From positions 248,001 to 312,000 of the forward strand of contig NZ_CP061379.1 of the NCBI RefSeq assembly GCF_015624505.1: a DNA stretch of 64,000 bases, given 5' to 3'. The position numbers and the translations under genes are program-made. Numbering within the stretch: position 1 is the first letter of the stretch; every line of letters begins with the position of its first letter. This document shows positions 1 to 8,078 of the stretch, one piece after another. The notes beneath the pieces are model-generated. The model worked only from the letters and a program-made list of their open reading frames with translations, ran no database searches and had not been told where the DNA came from. The stretch is from Bradyrhizobium commune. Its GTDB lineage: Bacteria > Pseudomonadota > Alphaproteobacteria > Rhizobiales > Xanthobacteraceae.

Positions 1-94
1 GCGATGGCTGGCGTCGCAGGCGCTGCTCGCGCCGCGTGGCTCGACGTGAGCTGATCGGGACAACTCCGCGCGCGATTGATCGCGCTCAGGGCCT

Positions 95-958
95 TCAGCT
101 CCTCCGCTCGCGCACGGAGCCTTCCTGCGCGACGGAGGCCACCAGCGTGCCGTCGGGCTTGAAGATCGAGCCGCGGGTCAGGCCGCGGCCGCCTTGCGCG
201 CTCGGCGAATCCTGCGCGTAGAGCAGCCATTCGTCGGCGCGGAACGGGCGATGAAACCACATCGCGTGGTCGAGGCTCGCCGGCATCATGCGCTTGTCGA
301 ACAGCGTGCGGCCGTAGCGCGCCATGATCGCATCGAGCAGCGAGAAGTCCGAGGCATAGGCGAGCGCGCACATGTGCAGCGCCGGATCGTCCGGCAGCGT
401 CGCCGCGGTCCTGATCCAGACGTGAATGCGGCCGTCCTCGATCCTCTCGCCGAAATAGCGGCCGAGCTCCACCGGGCGCAGCTCGATCGGCCGATCGGAT
501 TCGTAGTAGCGGCGGATGAATTCCGGCATCTCGCGGAACATCGGCTGCTTCGCCACTTCCTCCGCCGTGAGCTTTTCCGGCGGCGGCACCTCGGGCATCT
601 TGTCCTGATGGTCGAACGCGGTTTCCTCCTCGGCATGGAACGACACCATGATCGAGAAGATCGCATTGCCGTGCTGGATCGCGGTGACGCGGCGCGTCGA
701 ATAGCTCTTGCCGTCGCGCAGGCGCTCGACCTGATAGATGATCGGGATCTGCGGATCACCCGGCAGGATGAAATAACAATGCAGCGAATGCGGCAGCCGG
801 CCCTCGACCGTGCGGCAGGCCGCAACCATCGCCTGGCCGATTACCTGGCCGCCGAACACCCGCTGCCAGCTCGTCTTCGGGCTGTTGCCGCGGAACAGAT
901 TCACCTCGAGCTGCTCGAGGTCGAGGATCGCGATCAAATCGATCAGGCTTTTGGACAT
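95..958 (-). CDS. tesB: Acyl-CoA thioesterase II
   Basis: This enzyme hydrolyses medium- and long-chain acyl-CoA to free fatty acid and CoA in the cytoplasm. The 287-residue protein has the double hot-dog layout of TesB. Asp204 in YASDFSLL and Gln278 in SVAQEGS fall at the same positions as the catalytic Asp204 and Gln278 of E. coli TesB; the third catalytic position (228) is Ser instead of Thr. I chose the ATG at 958, which begins MSKSLIDL, over an in-frame codon 33 bases upstream because TesB homology starts there. It is divergent from the UbiH-type gene, with about 150 bases between them. Confidence 0.93.
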   Translation of the reverse strand: MSKSLIDLIAILDLEQLEVNLFRGNSPKTSWQRVFGGQVIGQAMVAACRTVEGRLPHSLHCYFILPGDPQIPIIYQVERLRDGKSYSTRRVTAIQHGNAIFSIMVSFHAEEETAFDHQDKMPEVPPPEKLTAEEVAKQPMFREMPEFIRRYYESDRPIELRPVELGRYFGERIEDGRIHVWIRTAATLPDDPALHMCALAYASDFSLLDAIMARYGRTLFDKRMMPASLDHAMWFHRPFRADEWLLYAQDSPSAQGGRGLTRGSIFKPDGTLVASVAQEGSVRERRS

Positions 959-1106
959 GACTTGCGCTTTCGCATCGCCCCGGAATGGCACATCAGGCAG
1001 TTCTTTGCGGGCGGTTCCGCCCTTGTTTCACCGCACTGTTTCGCCCACCTCAAGTCTGCTAGCAAGGCCAAGAGTTAGCCGGGGTTTTTGGCAGGAAAGC
1101 TTGGGT

Positions 1107-2327
1107 ATGTCAGCACAGGGTAGCATTGTCATTGGTGGCGGCGCGTTCGCGGGCCTTGCGCTCGCTCTGGCGCTGCGCCAGGGCCTCGGACCCGAGATTC
1201 CCGTCATCGTCGCCGATCCGGCGCTCAGCACGCGGCCAAGCCGCGACCCCCGCGCGACCGCGATCGTCGCCGCCTGCCGCCGGCTGTTCGAGGCGATCGG
1301 CGCCTGGGACGATGTCAGGGGCGAGGCGCAGCCGATCCTCGACATGGTCGTCACGGATTCGAAGCTGGAAGACGCCACGCGTCCGGTATTCCTGAATTTT
1401 GCCGGCGATGTCGCGCCAGGCGAGCCGTTTGCGCATATGATCGAGAACCGCCGCCTGATCGACGCGCTGGTCGTCCGTGCCGAGGCGGCAGGCGTCGAGC
1501 TCCGCGCCACCACGGTCGCGACCTATGACGCAAGTCCTGGTGGCATTGACGTGACGCTCGGCGATGGCAGCAAGGTCGCCGCGAGCCTGTTGATTGCGGC
1601 TGACGGCGCGAAGTCCAGGCTGCGCGAGCGCGCCGGGATCGTTACCCATGGCTGGGAATATGATCAATCCGGCATCGTCGTCACCGTCGGCCATGAGCGC
1701 GATCACGAGGGCCGCGCCGAGGAACATTTTCTGCCCGCAGGCCCGTTCGCGATCCTGCCGCTGACCGGAAAACGGTCCTCGCTGGTGTGGACCGAGCGCC
1801 GCAGCGAGGCCGCGCGCATCGTGGCCTTGAGCGAGGAGGAATTTCACGGCGAGCTCGAGCAGCGTTTCGGCCTGCATCTCGGCGAGGTGAAGCCGCTCGA
1901 CAAGCCGCGCGCATTCCCGCTGTCCTATTTCGTGGCGCGCTCCTTCATCGCCGAGCGCCTCGCGCTGGTCGGCGATTCCGCCCATGTCATTCACCCGATC
2001 GCGGGCCAGGGCCTCAACATGGGCCTGAAGGACGTCGCGGCGCTGGCCGAGGTCGTCGTGGACGCCGCGCGGCTCGGCATGGATCTCGGCGGCGCCGACG
2101 TGCTGGAGCGCTACCAGCGCTGGCGCCGCTTCGACACCATGGCGATGGGCGTTGCCACCAACTCGCTGAACTTCCTGTTCTCCAACCAGTCGAGCCTGCT
2201 GCGCACCGTGCGCGACATCGGTCTCGGCATCGTCGACCGCGCTCCGCCGCTGAAGAATCTCTTCATCCGCCAGGCCGCCGGCCTGACCGGCGAGATACCG
2301 AAGCTGTTGAAGGGCGAGGCGTTGTAG
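1107..2327 (+). CDS. UbiH/UbiF/COQ6-family FAD monooxygenase
   Basis: This is a flavin-dependent aromatic-ring hydroxylase, probably acting on a ubiquinone biosynthesis intermediate at the membrane. The 406-residue protein starts with a Rossmann FAD motif, IVIGGGAFAGLAL (residues about 7-19). A second FAD-binding motif, VGDSAHVIHPIAGQGLN, lies about two thirds along, as usual for UbiH/COQ6 enzymes. The ATG at 1107 is the first sensible start; upstream in-frame sequence is antisense to tesB. Which ring position it hydroxylates cannot be told from sequence alone. A palindromic repeat begins two bases after the stop codon. Confidence 0.9.
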   Translation: MSAQGSIVIGGGAFAGLALALALRQGLGPEIPVIVADPALSTRPSRDPRATAIVAACRRLFEAIGAWDDVRGEAQPILDMVVTDSKLEDATRPVFLNFAGDVAPGEPFAHMIENRRLIDALVVRAEAAGVELRATTVATYDASPGGIDVTLGDGSKVAASLLIAADGAKSRLRERAGIVTHGWEYDQSGIVVTVGHERDHEGRAEEHFLPAGPFAILPLTGKRSSLVWTERRSEAARIVALSEEEFHGELEQRFGLHLGEVKPLDKPRAFPLSYFVARSFIAERLALVGDSAHVIHPIAGQGLNMGLKDVAALAEVVVDAARLGMDLGGADVLERYQRWRRFDTMAMGVATNSLNFLFSNQSSLLRTVRDIGLGIVDRAPPLKNLFIRQAAGLTGEIPKLLKGEAL

Positions 2328-2328
2328 G

Positions 2329-2390
2329 GGCGAATGGTGAGTGGCGAATAGCGAATGGATCCACTCGCTACTCGCCACTCCCTATTCGCC
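2329..2390. repeat. Palindromic intergenic repeat, family A copy 1
   Basis: Two arms of about 31 bases form an imperfect inverted repeat around 2360. The left arm reads GGCGAATGGTGAGTGGCGAA onward, and the right arm is its reverse complement with four or five mismatches. The same family recurs at 12423-12493. It lies between convergent genes and may act as a transcription end signal. It resembles a REP-type element. Confidence 0.75.
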
Positions 2391-2394
2391 AAAT

Positions 2395-2592
2395 TCAATC
2401 GATCTTCCGCGCCTCTTCCGGCAGCATGATCGGGATGCCGTCGCGGATCGGATAGGCGAGCTTGGCGCTGCGCGAGATCAGCTCCTGCTTGGCGGAATCG
2501 TACTCCAGCGGGCCCTTGGTCAGCGGACAGACCAGGATCTCCAGCAATTTGGGATCGACGCTGTTTTCGGGGCGTTCGGTGGGCGCGTTCAT
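2395..2592 (-). CDS. Trm112-like small protein (UPF0434/YcaR family)
   Basis: This 65-residue protein has the typical Trm112-like core: [14 protein letters not shown] near residues 15-28 and [16 protein letters not shown] near the C-terminus. Bacterial members are small soluble proteins of uncertain role; Trm112 itself activates methyltransferases in eukaryotes and archaea. Only one cysteine remains, so the zinc site of classical Trm112 is not complete. An ATG at 2592 is preceded by a GGAG about eight bases upstream. The gene is convergent with the UbiH-type gene across a palindromic repeat and follows the TetR gene on the same strand. Confidence 0.85.
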   Translation of the reverse strand: MNAPTERPENSVDPKLLEILVCPLTKGPLEYDSAKQELISRSAKLAYPIRDGIPIMLPEEARKID

Positions 2593-2631
2593 GGGGAACT
2601 CCGGCGATCGGCTGCGTTTAGCACAGAAAAT

Positions 2632-3162
2632 CTACGCAGACACCATATGCAAAAGCGCGTCGATCAGCGCCGGAAGCCGGGCCGCCGCCACTGGCGGGCC
2701 CGACAGCGCGTAGCCCAGAAACGTCCAGTACAGAATCTGCGCGCGGGCCTGCGCGTTTGCCGCGGAGAATCCGCGGCGCCCCAGCAGGGTCTCGATATAA
2801 TCGAGCCTGCGGCGGTCGATCGCGCGAACCGCGGCCTGCGCGGCCGGATCGAACGCGGCCCAGTTGCGCACCGCACGCTCCAGGTCGAGCCGCGCGCCAA
2901 AAGTCCTGCGCAGCAGCGCTTGCAGCGGCTCGTCGCTGACAGCCTCGACGCCGGCGATGATCTCTTCGGCCGCGATCTCGCGCCAGCGCTTCAGGATGGC
3001 GGCATGGAACGCGCCGAGATCGGCGAAGTGCCAGTAGAAGCTGCCGCGCGACACGCCCATTGCCCTGGCGAGCCGATCGGCCTTCAGCGCGGTGAAACCG
3101 CTCTTGGCGAGGGCCTTGAGTCCTTCCTTGATCCAGTCATCGGCGGAGAGCTGCTCGGGCAT
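2632..3162 (-). CDS. TetR-family transcriptional regulator
   Basis: This 176-residue protein has an N-terminal TetR helix-turn-helix at about residues 12-58. Its recognition segment, LARAMGVSRGSFYWHFADL, is characteristic. The rest is a helical ligand-binding domain whose ligand is unknown. The start at 3162 is about 24 bases from a perfect palindrome (3186-3199). A second copy of that palindrome lies at the start of the divergent membrane-protein gene. The arrangement suggests it represses itself and its neighbour. This is inferred from position; no binding data exist here. Confidence 0.92.
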   Translation of the reverse strand: MPEQLSADDWIKEGLKALAKSGFTALKADRLARAMGVSRGSFYWHFADLGAFHAAILKRWREIAAEEIIAGVEAVSDEPLQALLRRTFGARLDLERAVRNWAAFDPAAQAAVRAIDRRRLDYIETLLGRRGFSAANAQARAQILYWTFLGYALSGPPVAAARLPALIDALLHMVSA

Positions 3163-3185
3163 ATCGGGGTCCGGACGTCACGACC

Positions 3186-3244
3186 ATACACTAGTGTATT
3201 GACAGGCGCGATGCCAGCGCCTAGCTAACAATACACAACTGTAT
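3186..3244 (+). promoter_or_regulatory. Promoter between two TetR-type operators
   Basis: ATACACTAGTGTAT at 3186-3199 is a perfect palindrome. ATACACAACTGTAT at 3231-3244 shares its ATACA-N4-TGTAT form, and the centres are 45 bases apart. Between them lie TTGACA (3199-3204), a 17-base spacer and TAGCTA (3222-3227), a good sigma-70 promoter for the rightward gene. The left operator touches the -35 box and the right one covers the predicted transcription start, so bound repressor would block the promoter from both sides. Confidence 0.7.
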
Positions 3245-3254
3245 GGAGGCATTG

Positions 3255-3605
3255 ATGCGCGATCTCTTGCTCCAGTGCGCCGGCGTCGGGGCCATTGTCG
3301 TGGCGTTCATCCACGGCATCCTCGGCGAGACCAAGGTGTTTCCCCGCGCCCGCATCGAGCCGGAACGGCTCCGTACCCTGATCCGCCTGGTGTGGCAGGC
3401 CTCGACCGTTGCCTGGATCGGCTGCGGCGTGCTCCTGATCGCGACGCCCTGGATGGATTCGGCGCCGGCGCGCCACTGGATCGTCGTCACCATGATCTGT
3501 GTGTTCGGTCTGTCCGCCTGCGCCAACGCCTGGGCGACGCGCGGCCGCCACTTCGGCTGGATGGCGCTGAGCGCAGTCGTGGCGATGGCCGTCGCCGGCT
3601 ACTGA
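3255..3605 (+). CDS. Small four-helix membrane protein, unknown function
   Basis: I do not recognise a named function. The protein of 116 residues has about four hydrophobic segments, near residues 5-22, 47-66, 74-92 and 99-115. I placed the start at the ATG at 3255 because GGAGG lies five bases upstream (3245-3249). The in-frame ATG at 3243 falls inside the right operator and has no ribosome site. The gene is divergent from a TetR regulator and sits behind a promoter bracketed by two matching palindromes, so it is the probable target of that regulator and may respond to a small hydrophobic ligand. Confidence 0.75.
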   Translation: MRDLLLQCAGVGAIVVAFIHGILGETKVFPRARIEPERLRTLIRLVWQASTVAWIGCGVLLIATPWMDSAPARHWIVVTMICVFGLSACANAWATRGRHFGWMALSAVVAMAVAGY

Positions 3606-3797
3606 CGTCGTGAGACGTAAGGCCGCAGCGGCGGTTCAAATGAGCGCTGCTTGCGGACAGTGCTGATCTTTTCTTCGCCGTTAGAATCTCTCTAAGACCA
3701 TTTGCACCTGGCGTCCGATTGACTTCACCCTTGCCTTCGCTTCCTTCGGTCGCGCGTCGCGCAGGATGTTGCGCGCACGACAGAGGAGGAGACGTTC

Positions 3798-4076
3798 GTG
3801 AGAGTCATTCGTGTTGCTGCCATTGCACTGACGATCGGGTTCGGCATGGCGCCTACGGCCATGGCCGACGGCTTCAAGACTTGCACCAAGCTCGAAAAGG
3901 CGTCGTGGAAGCCGGCGGCCGAGGCCGAAGCCAAGGCCAAGGCCGCCGGCTACGAGGTGCGGCGCTCCAAGGTCGAAGGTTCGTGCTATGAGGTCTACGG
4001 CGTCAAGGAAGGCAAGCTCTACGAGCTGTTCTACAGCCCCGAGGATCTCAGCCTGAAGCAGACGATTGCCAAATAG
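3798..4076 (+). CDS. Secreted PepSY-like domain protein
   Basis: The gene starts with GTG at 3798 behind a strong GAGGAGGAG ribosome site. The 92-residue product has a signal peptide ending near residue 23 (APTAMADG), so it should be periplasmic. The mature part, with EAKAKAAGYEVRRSKVEGSCYEVYG, matches the short PepSY-type fold found in periplasmic proteins beside cytochromes. The cytochrome b561 gene begins 36 bases downstream and is likely co-transcribed. A role in modulating or accompanying electron transfer is an inference from this pairing. Two cysteines remain in the mature chain. Confidence 0.8.
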   Translation: MRVIRVAAIALTIGFGMAPTAMADGFKTCTKLEKASWKPAAEAEAKAKAAGYEVRRSKVEGSCYEVYGVKEGKLYELFYSPEDLSLKQTIAK

Positions 4077-4112
4077 ACTTATTGGTAAGTAAGCTTTGAG
4101 GGTCGTCCCGGC

Positions 4113-4727
4113 TTGAACGAGGAAACGGTGCGAGATGCGCGCGGGGTGTCCAATCGACGCCCCGCGGATCGGACGATCGAGGTCTGGGACCTCCCGCTGC
4201 GCCTCTGGCACTGGGCGCTTGCCCTGTGCGTCCTGATCGCGTGGTTCACCCCCACCGTCTATGACACCCTTCACCGCATCGTCGGCTACAGCGTGATCGC
4301 CCTGCTGGCCTTCCGCCTGATCTGGGGTCTTTGGGGCGGCCGCTATTCGCGCTTTCGCATGGTCGGCGTCCGGCTGCGCGCCGCGCCCAACTACCTCTGG
4401 AATCTGCGCCGCGGCATCACCGGCCGCTATATCGGTCTCAACCCCGCCGGCACCCTGATGCTGGTCGCGCTGCTGATGTCGCTGACCGTCTCGGCGATCA
4501 CGGGCGCGCTGTCGGTGACCGTCACCTTCTTCGGTGTCTGGTGGATCGAGGACACCCACGCCTATGCCTCGGATGCCGCGATGGTGCTGATCGTGCTGCA
4601 CATCGGCGGCGTGGTGCTGATGGGGCTGCTCCAGCGCGAGAACCTGATCCGCGCGATGATCACCGGACGCAAGCGCATCCGAGGTCCCCACACCTCTCCC
4701 GAAGGGAGAGGTCGGATCGCATCGTAA
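4113..4727 (+). CDS. Cytochrome b561-type membrane electron carrier
   Basis: This is a b-type dihaem membrane cytochrome of the bacterial cytochrome b561 family, moving electrons through the inner membrane. Candidate haem histidines are in LRLWHWAL, TLHRIVGY, EDTHAYAS and VLHIGGVV, across four hydrophobic helices. The start is either TTG at 4113 or GTG at 4128; the latter has GAGGAA just upstream. The last 12 codons or so run into a palindromic repeat at 4692, so the C-terminal tail (GPHTSPEGRGRIAS) is probably repeat-derived and not functional. Its partner is the PepSY-like protein upstream. Confidence 0.88.
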   Translation: MNEETVRDARGVSNRRPADRTIEVWDLPLRLWHWALALCVLIAWFTPTVYDTLHRIVGYSVIALLAFRLIWGLWGGRYSRFRMVGVRLRAAPNYLWNLRRGITGRYIGLNPAGTLMLVALLMSLTVSAITGALSVTVTFFGVWWIEDTHAYASDAAMVLIVLHIGGVVLMGLLQRENLIRAMITGRKRIRGPHTSPEGRGRIAS

Positions 4728-4846
4728 GATGCGATCCGGGTGAGGGGTTATGGTCTCACTGAATGGTGCGGCCCCTCACCCGGATTGCTCCGGACGATGC
4801 TTTGCATCGCCGAACGCAATCCGACCTCTCCCCGCTGGGGAGAGGT
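4692..4846. repeat. Long palindromic repeat with CTCTCCC ends
   Basis: The outer arms are ACCTCTCCCGAAGGGAGAGG at the left and CCTCTCCCCGCTGGGGAGAGG-type sequence at the right. Inner arms repeat ATCCGGGTGAGGGG and its complement. It is a compound hairpin of a type found scattered in Bradyrhizobium genomes. Its left end overlaps the 3' end of the cytochrome b561 gene and supplies that gene's stop codon. Confidence 0.75.
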
Positions 4847-4895
4847 AAACAATTCGGCGACAGCCTGGATCTAATTTCGATCGCTCACGCGGCCT

Positions 4896-5573
4896 TCACT
4901 GCAACGGCGGATCGCCGCTGGTGCGCTTCTTGGCGAGATCCATCTCGGTGACCGCGATCAGGATTTCGGCGCGGGTCTTCAGGTCCGGCGCTTCCAGCAT
5001 CGCCTGCTTCTCGGCGGGGCCATACGGCGACATCATCGCGAGCGCGTTGACGAGCGCTTCGTTCGGCGCGCTCTCGACGCCTTCCCAATCGACCTTGAGA
5101 TTATTGGCCTTCAAAAAATCCGCCAGCGCCACCAGCAGGGCTTCGCGGTTGACCGCGTCCTCGCCCATGCGTGCGGTGAAATCGTCGGTGAAGGGGAAGA
5201 AGTCGACCTTGCACTGCCGGTACGCCGTCAGCACCTCGAGCTCCTCGAGCACCCTGAAGCGCGCGACCCCGGTGAGCTCGAGGATGTAGCGGCCGTCGCC
5301 GGATTCGGCGAGCTGGGTGATGCGGCCGACGCAGCCGACGCGGAACAGCGCCGGTCTGTCTGAATTCTTCGGCGAATGCGCGATGTCGGGCTGGATCATG
5401 CCGATCAGGCGATGGCCATCACGAAGAGAGTCGTCGACCATCGCGAGATAGCGCGGCTCGAAGATGTTGAGCGGCATCTGGCCGCGCGGCAACAGCAGCG
5501 CGCCCGGCAGCGGAAACACCGGAATGATCTCCGGAAGGTCGGCGGGGCCGCGATATTCGATGTTGATCGGCAT
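4896..5573 (-). CDS. Lon N-terminal (substrate-binding) domain protein
   Basis: The 225-residue protein is a stand-alone Lon N-terminal domain (LON_substr_bdg, PF02190) without the ATPase or protease parts. Typical signatures are IIPVFPLPGALLLPRGQMPLN and IFEPRYLAMVDDSL in the first 60 residues, and GCVGRITQLAESGDGRYIL near residue 80. Such proteins are thought to bind proteins, but their targets are unknown. The ATG at 5573 follows the stop of cnoX by 27 bases on the same strand, so both may share a transcript and a proteostasis role. Confidence 0.9.
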   Translation of the reverse strand: MPINIEYRGPADLPEIIPVFPLPGALLLPRGQMPLNIFEPRYLAMVDDSLRDGHRLIGMIQPDIAHSPKNSDRPALFRVGCVGRITQLAESGDGRYILELTGVARFRVLEELEVLTAYRQCKVDFFPFTDDFTARMGEDAVNREALLVALADFLKANNLKVDWEGVESAPNEALVNALAMMSPYGPAEKQAMLEAPDLKTRAEILIAVTEMDLAKKRTSGDPPLQ

Positions 5574-5600
5574 CTGGTCCCCGTCGATTTGCGACCGCGC

Positions 5601-6521
5601 CTACGAAAACAGAATGGTCGACAAGCGCTTGCGTCCTTCGATGGTGGCCTCGTCAGTGCCGCCCCAGGCCTCGAAGAACTGCACCAGCTGCTTGCGGGCG
5701 CCGTCATCGTTCCATTTGCGGTCGCGCTTGACGATCGCGAGCAGCTGCTCGGTGGCCGCCGCCCGGTTGCCCTGCGCGTTGAGCGCGGTGGCAAGATCGA
5801 AACGCGCTTGATGATCGAGCGGATTTGCGGCGACTTTCTGTTCCAGCTCCGCGACGGGCCCGAGCGCCTCCGCCTGCTCGGCGAGGTCGATCGCGGTCTG
5901 CACGGCCTTCACCGCGGGGTCGTTGCGCTTGGATTCCGGCACCATGGCGAGCGTCTGCTTGGCCTGCTCCATCGCACCGGAGACGGCGTAGCATTTTGCG
6001 AGGCCGGCAAGGGCGGCGATGTTGGTCGCTTCGTGCTGGAGCACCTCGGCATAGATCTGCGCGGCCGCAGCTGCATCGCCCTCGGCCAGCACCGCCTCGG
6101 CCTCTTGCAGGATCTCGGCGATGTTGGCCTCACCCGGCGCGGTCACGCCCTTGGTCACCTTTTCGATGAAGGCGTTGACCTGGCTCTCCGGCACCGCACC
6201 CATGAAGCCATCGGCCGGCTGGCCGTTGACGAAGGCGATCACGGCCGGGATCGACTGGATGCCCATCTGGCCCGGGATCGCCGGGTGCTGGTCGATGTTC
6301 ATCTTGACCAGCTTGACCTTGCCCTTGGCCGCCTTGACCGCCTTTTCCAGCACGGGGGTGAGCTGCTTGCAGGGGCCGCACCACTCCGCCCAGAAGTCGA
6401 TCAGCACCGGCTGGCGCTTCGATTCCTCGATGACGTCCTTCACGAAGGTCTGGGTGGTGGTGTCCTTGATCAGATCGGCCGCAGCCGGGCTCGCTCCGTT
6501 ACCCTGGTCGATGATCGTCAC
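5601..6521 (-). CDS. cnoX: Chaperedoxin CnoX (YbbN), thioredoxin plus TPR
   Basis: The protein has a thioredoxin domain at residues about 25-125 and helical TPR-like repeats to residue 306. CnoX holds unfolding proteins under oxidative stress and hands them to chaperones. The active site WAEWCGPCKQ has both cysteines, Cys48 and Cys51. E. coli CnoX lacks this pair, whereas alphaproteobacterial CnoX keeps it and has redox activity. The start is GTG at 6521 with GAGGGG five bases upstream. The Lon-domain gene follows closely downstream. Confidence 0.92.
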   Translation of the reverse strand: MTIIDQGNGASPAAADLIKDTTTQTFVKDVIEESKRQPVLIDFWAEWCGPCKQLTPVLEKAVKAAKGKVKLVKMNIDQHPAIPGQMGIQSIPAVIAFVNGQPADGFMGAVPESQVNAFIEKVTKGVTAPGEANIAEILQEAEAVLAEGDAAAAAQIYAEVLQHEATNIAALAGLAKCYAVSGAMEQAKQTLAMVPESKRNDPAVKAVQTAIDLAEQAEALGPVAELEQKVAANPLDHQARFDLATALNAQGNRAAATEQLLAIVKRDRKWNDDGARKQLVQFFEAWGGTDEATIEGRKRLSTILFS

Positions 6522-6795
6522 GGGATCCCCTCGTCTGATGTCTGGAATGGCGGCTCTTTAGCACGTCGCCAATGCTTGTGCTCCGCTGTCGGCCCTAAAA
6601 TTGGGCCGGGACGGCCGAATTTCAATCCATGGACACCGATTCGGCGGTTCCGGGTAGTTTTCGGTCGATTTGGCCGGGATCGGGCTCATATTGGGGCTCC
6701 GAATGCGAATTGATGCCGCCGGTAGCTGTTGCATTCGCCGCCCGCTTTTGGCATACGACAGCCGTTGCCGGCGCGTCATGCGACCGACACAGGAT

Positions 6796-6870
<75 letters not shown>

Positions 6871-7014
6871 GTTTTTCCCAGAGCATCCACGATGAGTTGG
6901 CTATCCCGTCCGGGGCGAGTCGCTGCGCCGATTTTGGTGCCGGTCGCATGCGCCGCGCCAACGTCCCAGGACTGAACCGGACGTCAAGCCGTAGTTCAGG
7001 GCGATTCGTTCCAG

Positions 7015-7665
7015 TTATACAGCGCGAAGGAGATCCTTGGTCTTTTCCAGCGCCACGTTCGCGATCAGCCTGTATGGATCTTTGATCGAGAGTTGATTGA
7101 TCGCTGCGCTCACAAAGTCAGGCTTTAATTTGTCGATTGCGGTCAGCGCGCTTGTGACGCAGTCGCGATAGTGGCCCAGCTCCTTGATAACAGATTCCGC
7201 GTGCTTTTCGCTGCCCGCCGCGATGTCAAATATGTCGCGCGGCGCGATGCTATTGCCTCGATGATAGACTTTCTTCGTAATGATTTCCGGGATCGTCTCC
7301 AGCAGGACCGTTTCGCCCTCAACTGTCGCTTGCGTCGTCGGAGAGGACGTTAGTGACGGTGCGACGATAAAATCGATCTCACCAAATTCAAAGCCGAGTT
7401 TCAGGAGCCGTGCGCCATCTCCCTTGTAGTCAACAGGCCTGATCTCGAAATTGAAGTCATGCTTCTGTGGATCGAGGAAGGGAAGAACTTGAGGGTCAGG
7501 GAGAAAGATATCGACATCGTGGCTTATCCGATGATCGATTTGCAGCATCATTGCTGTGCCGCCGCCGAACGTCCAATGATCGATGATCTTCCGCTCGGCG
7601 TTGACTTGTCGGATCATCGCACAGGCAATGCGAAACAGTTGCGCCCAATCTGATTGAGCGCTCAT
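7015..7665 (-). CDS. AbiEii-type nucleotidyltransferase (toxin-like)
   Basis: This 216-residue protein belongs to the AbiEii/AbiGii nucleotidyltransferase family, the toxin half of AbiE phage-defence systems. Motif I is FGGGTAMMLQIDHRISHDVD, where the GG and the DVD triad mark the metal-binding site. A later motif, KKVYHRGNSIAPRDIFDIA, matches the conserved K...RDxxD segment. It follows a small gene by three bases, so the two form one operon. The usual antitoxin AbiEi, with a winged helix, is absent. The pair lies beside tRNA-Gly, its base composition looks less GC-rich than its neighbours, and horizontal gain is likely. Confidence 0.82.
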   Translation of the reverse strand: MSAQSDWAQLFRIACAMIRQVNAERKIIDHWTFGGGTAMMLQIDHRISHDVDIFLPDPQVLPFLDPQKHDFNFEIRPVDYKGDGARLLKLGFEFGEIDFIVAPSLTSSPTTQATVEGETVLLETIPEIITKKVYHRGNSIAPRDIFDIAAGSEKHAESVIKELGHYRDCVTSALTAIDKLKPDFVSAAINQLSIKDPYRLIANVALEKTKDLLRAV

Positions 7666-7668
7666 CTG

Positions 7669-7929
7669 TTACGCCGCAAGCGGATAGGATTGTCCCGAGA
7701 AATCGGCAAACGCCTTCGCTGCGGCGACCAATTGATCGTGGCTGATGCCGTACATCTCGGCGAACGCGACTTGCAGTTCGGGTTCAACATCCCCAAAAAA
7801 CGACGACATCGGGCCGCAGGCTGCCTTCGCCGCAGAGGGGTCCAGCAGGCAATGAACGAGCCCCTGCGCGTCCAGCTTTTTGCTGTACGGCGCATTTACA
7901 GTCGTCAGAACTAGAATGGGGCTCTTCAT
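7669..7929 (-). CDS. Small partner of the AbiEii-type gene, unknown
   Basis: I do not recognise this 86-residue protein. It has no signal peptide, membrane segment or obvious DNA-binding helix-turn-helix. It reads as a soluble alpha/beta start (SPILVLTTVNAPYS) followed by helices (VAFAEMYGISHDQLVAAAKAF). Its stop is three bases before the nucleotidyltransferase start, and it is the first gene of the pair, the position expected for an antitoxin. Whether it neutralises the toxin-like partner is an inference from order and spacing only. Confidence 0.6.
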   Translation of the reverse strand: MKSPILVLTTVNAPYSKKLDAQGLVHCLLDPSAAKAACGPMSSFFGDVEPELQVAFAEMYGISHDQLVAAAKAFADFSGQSYPLAA

Positions 7930-8078
7930 TTTGCGTCACTGTCTGGATGCTCAATCAATATAGGACTGACATGGCAGTATCCACACTGCTCGAGGGGCTT
8001 GGATTCGCGGTAAACATTACCTAAATACCTCAAGTTCGACCTTAGCTTCAGCCGTTCGGCCGCCGCATTTCGTCAAAA

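Noticed and set aside
1..60. Possible 3' end of a plus-strand gene (stop at 47-49 or 52-54)
   Set aside because: Two frames are equally likely and only about 16 codons are visible, so no gene can be named.
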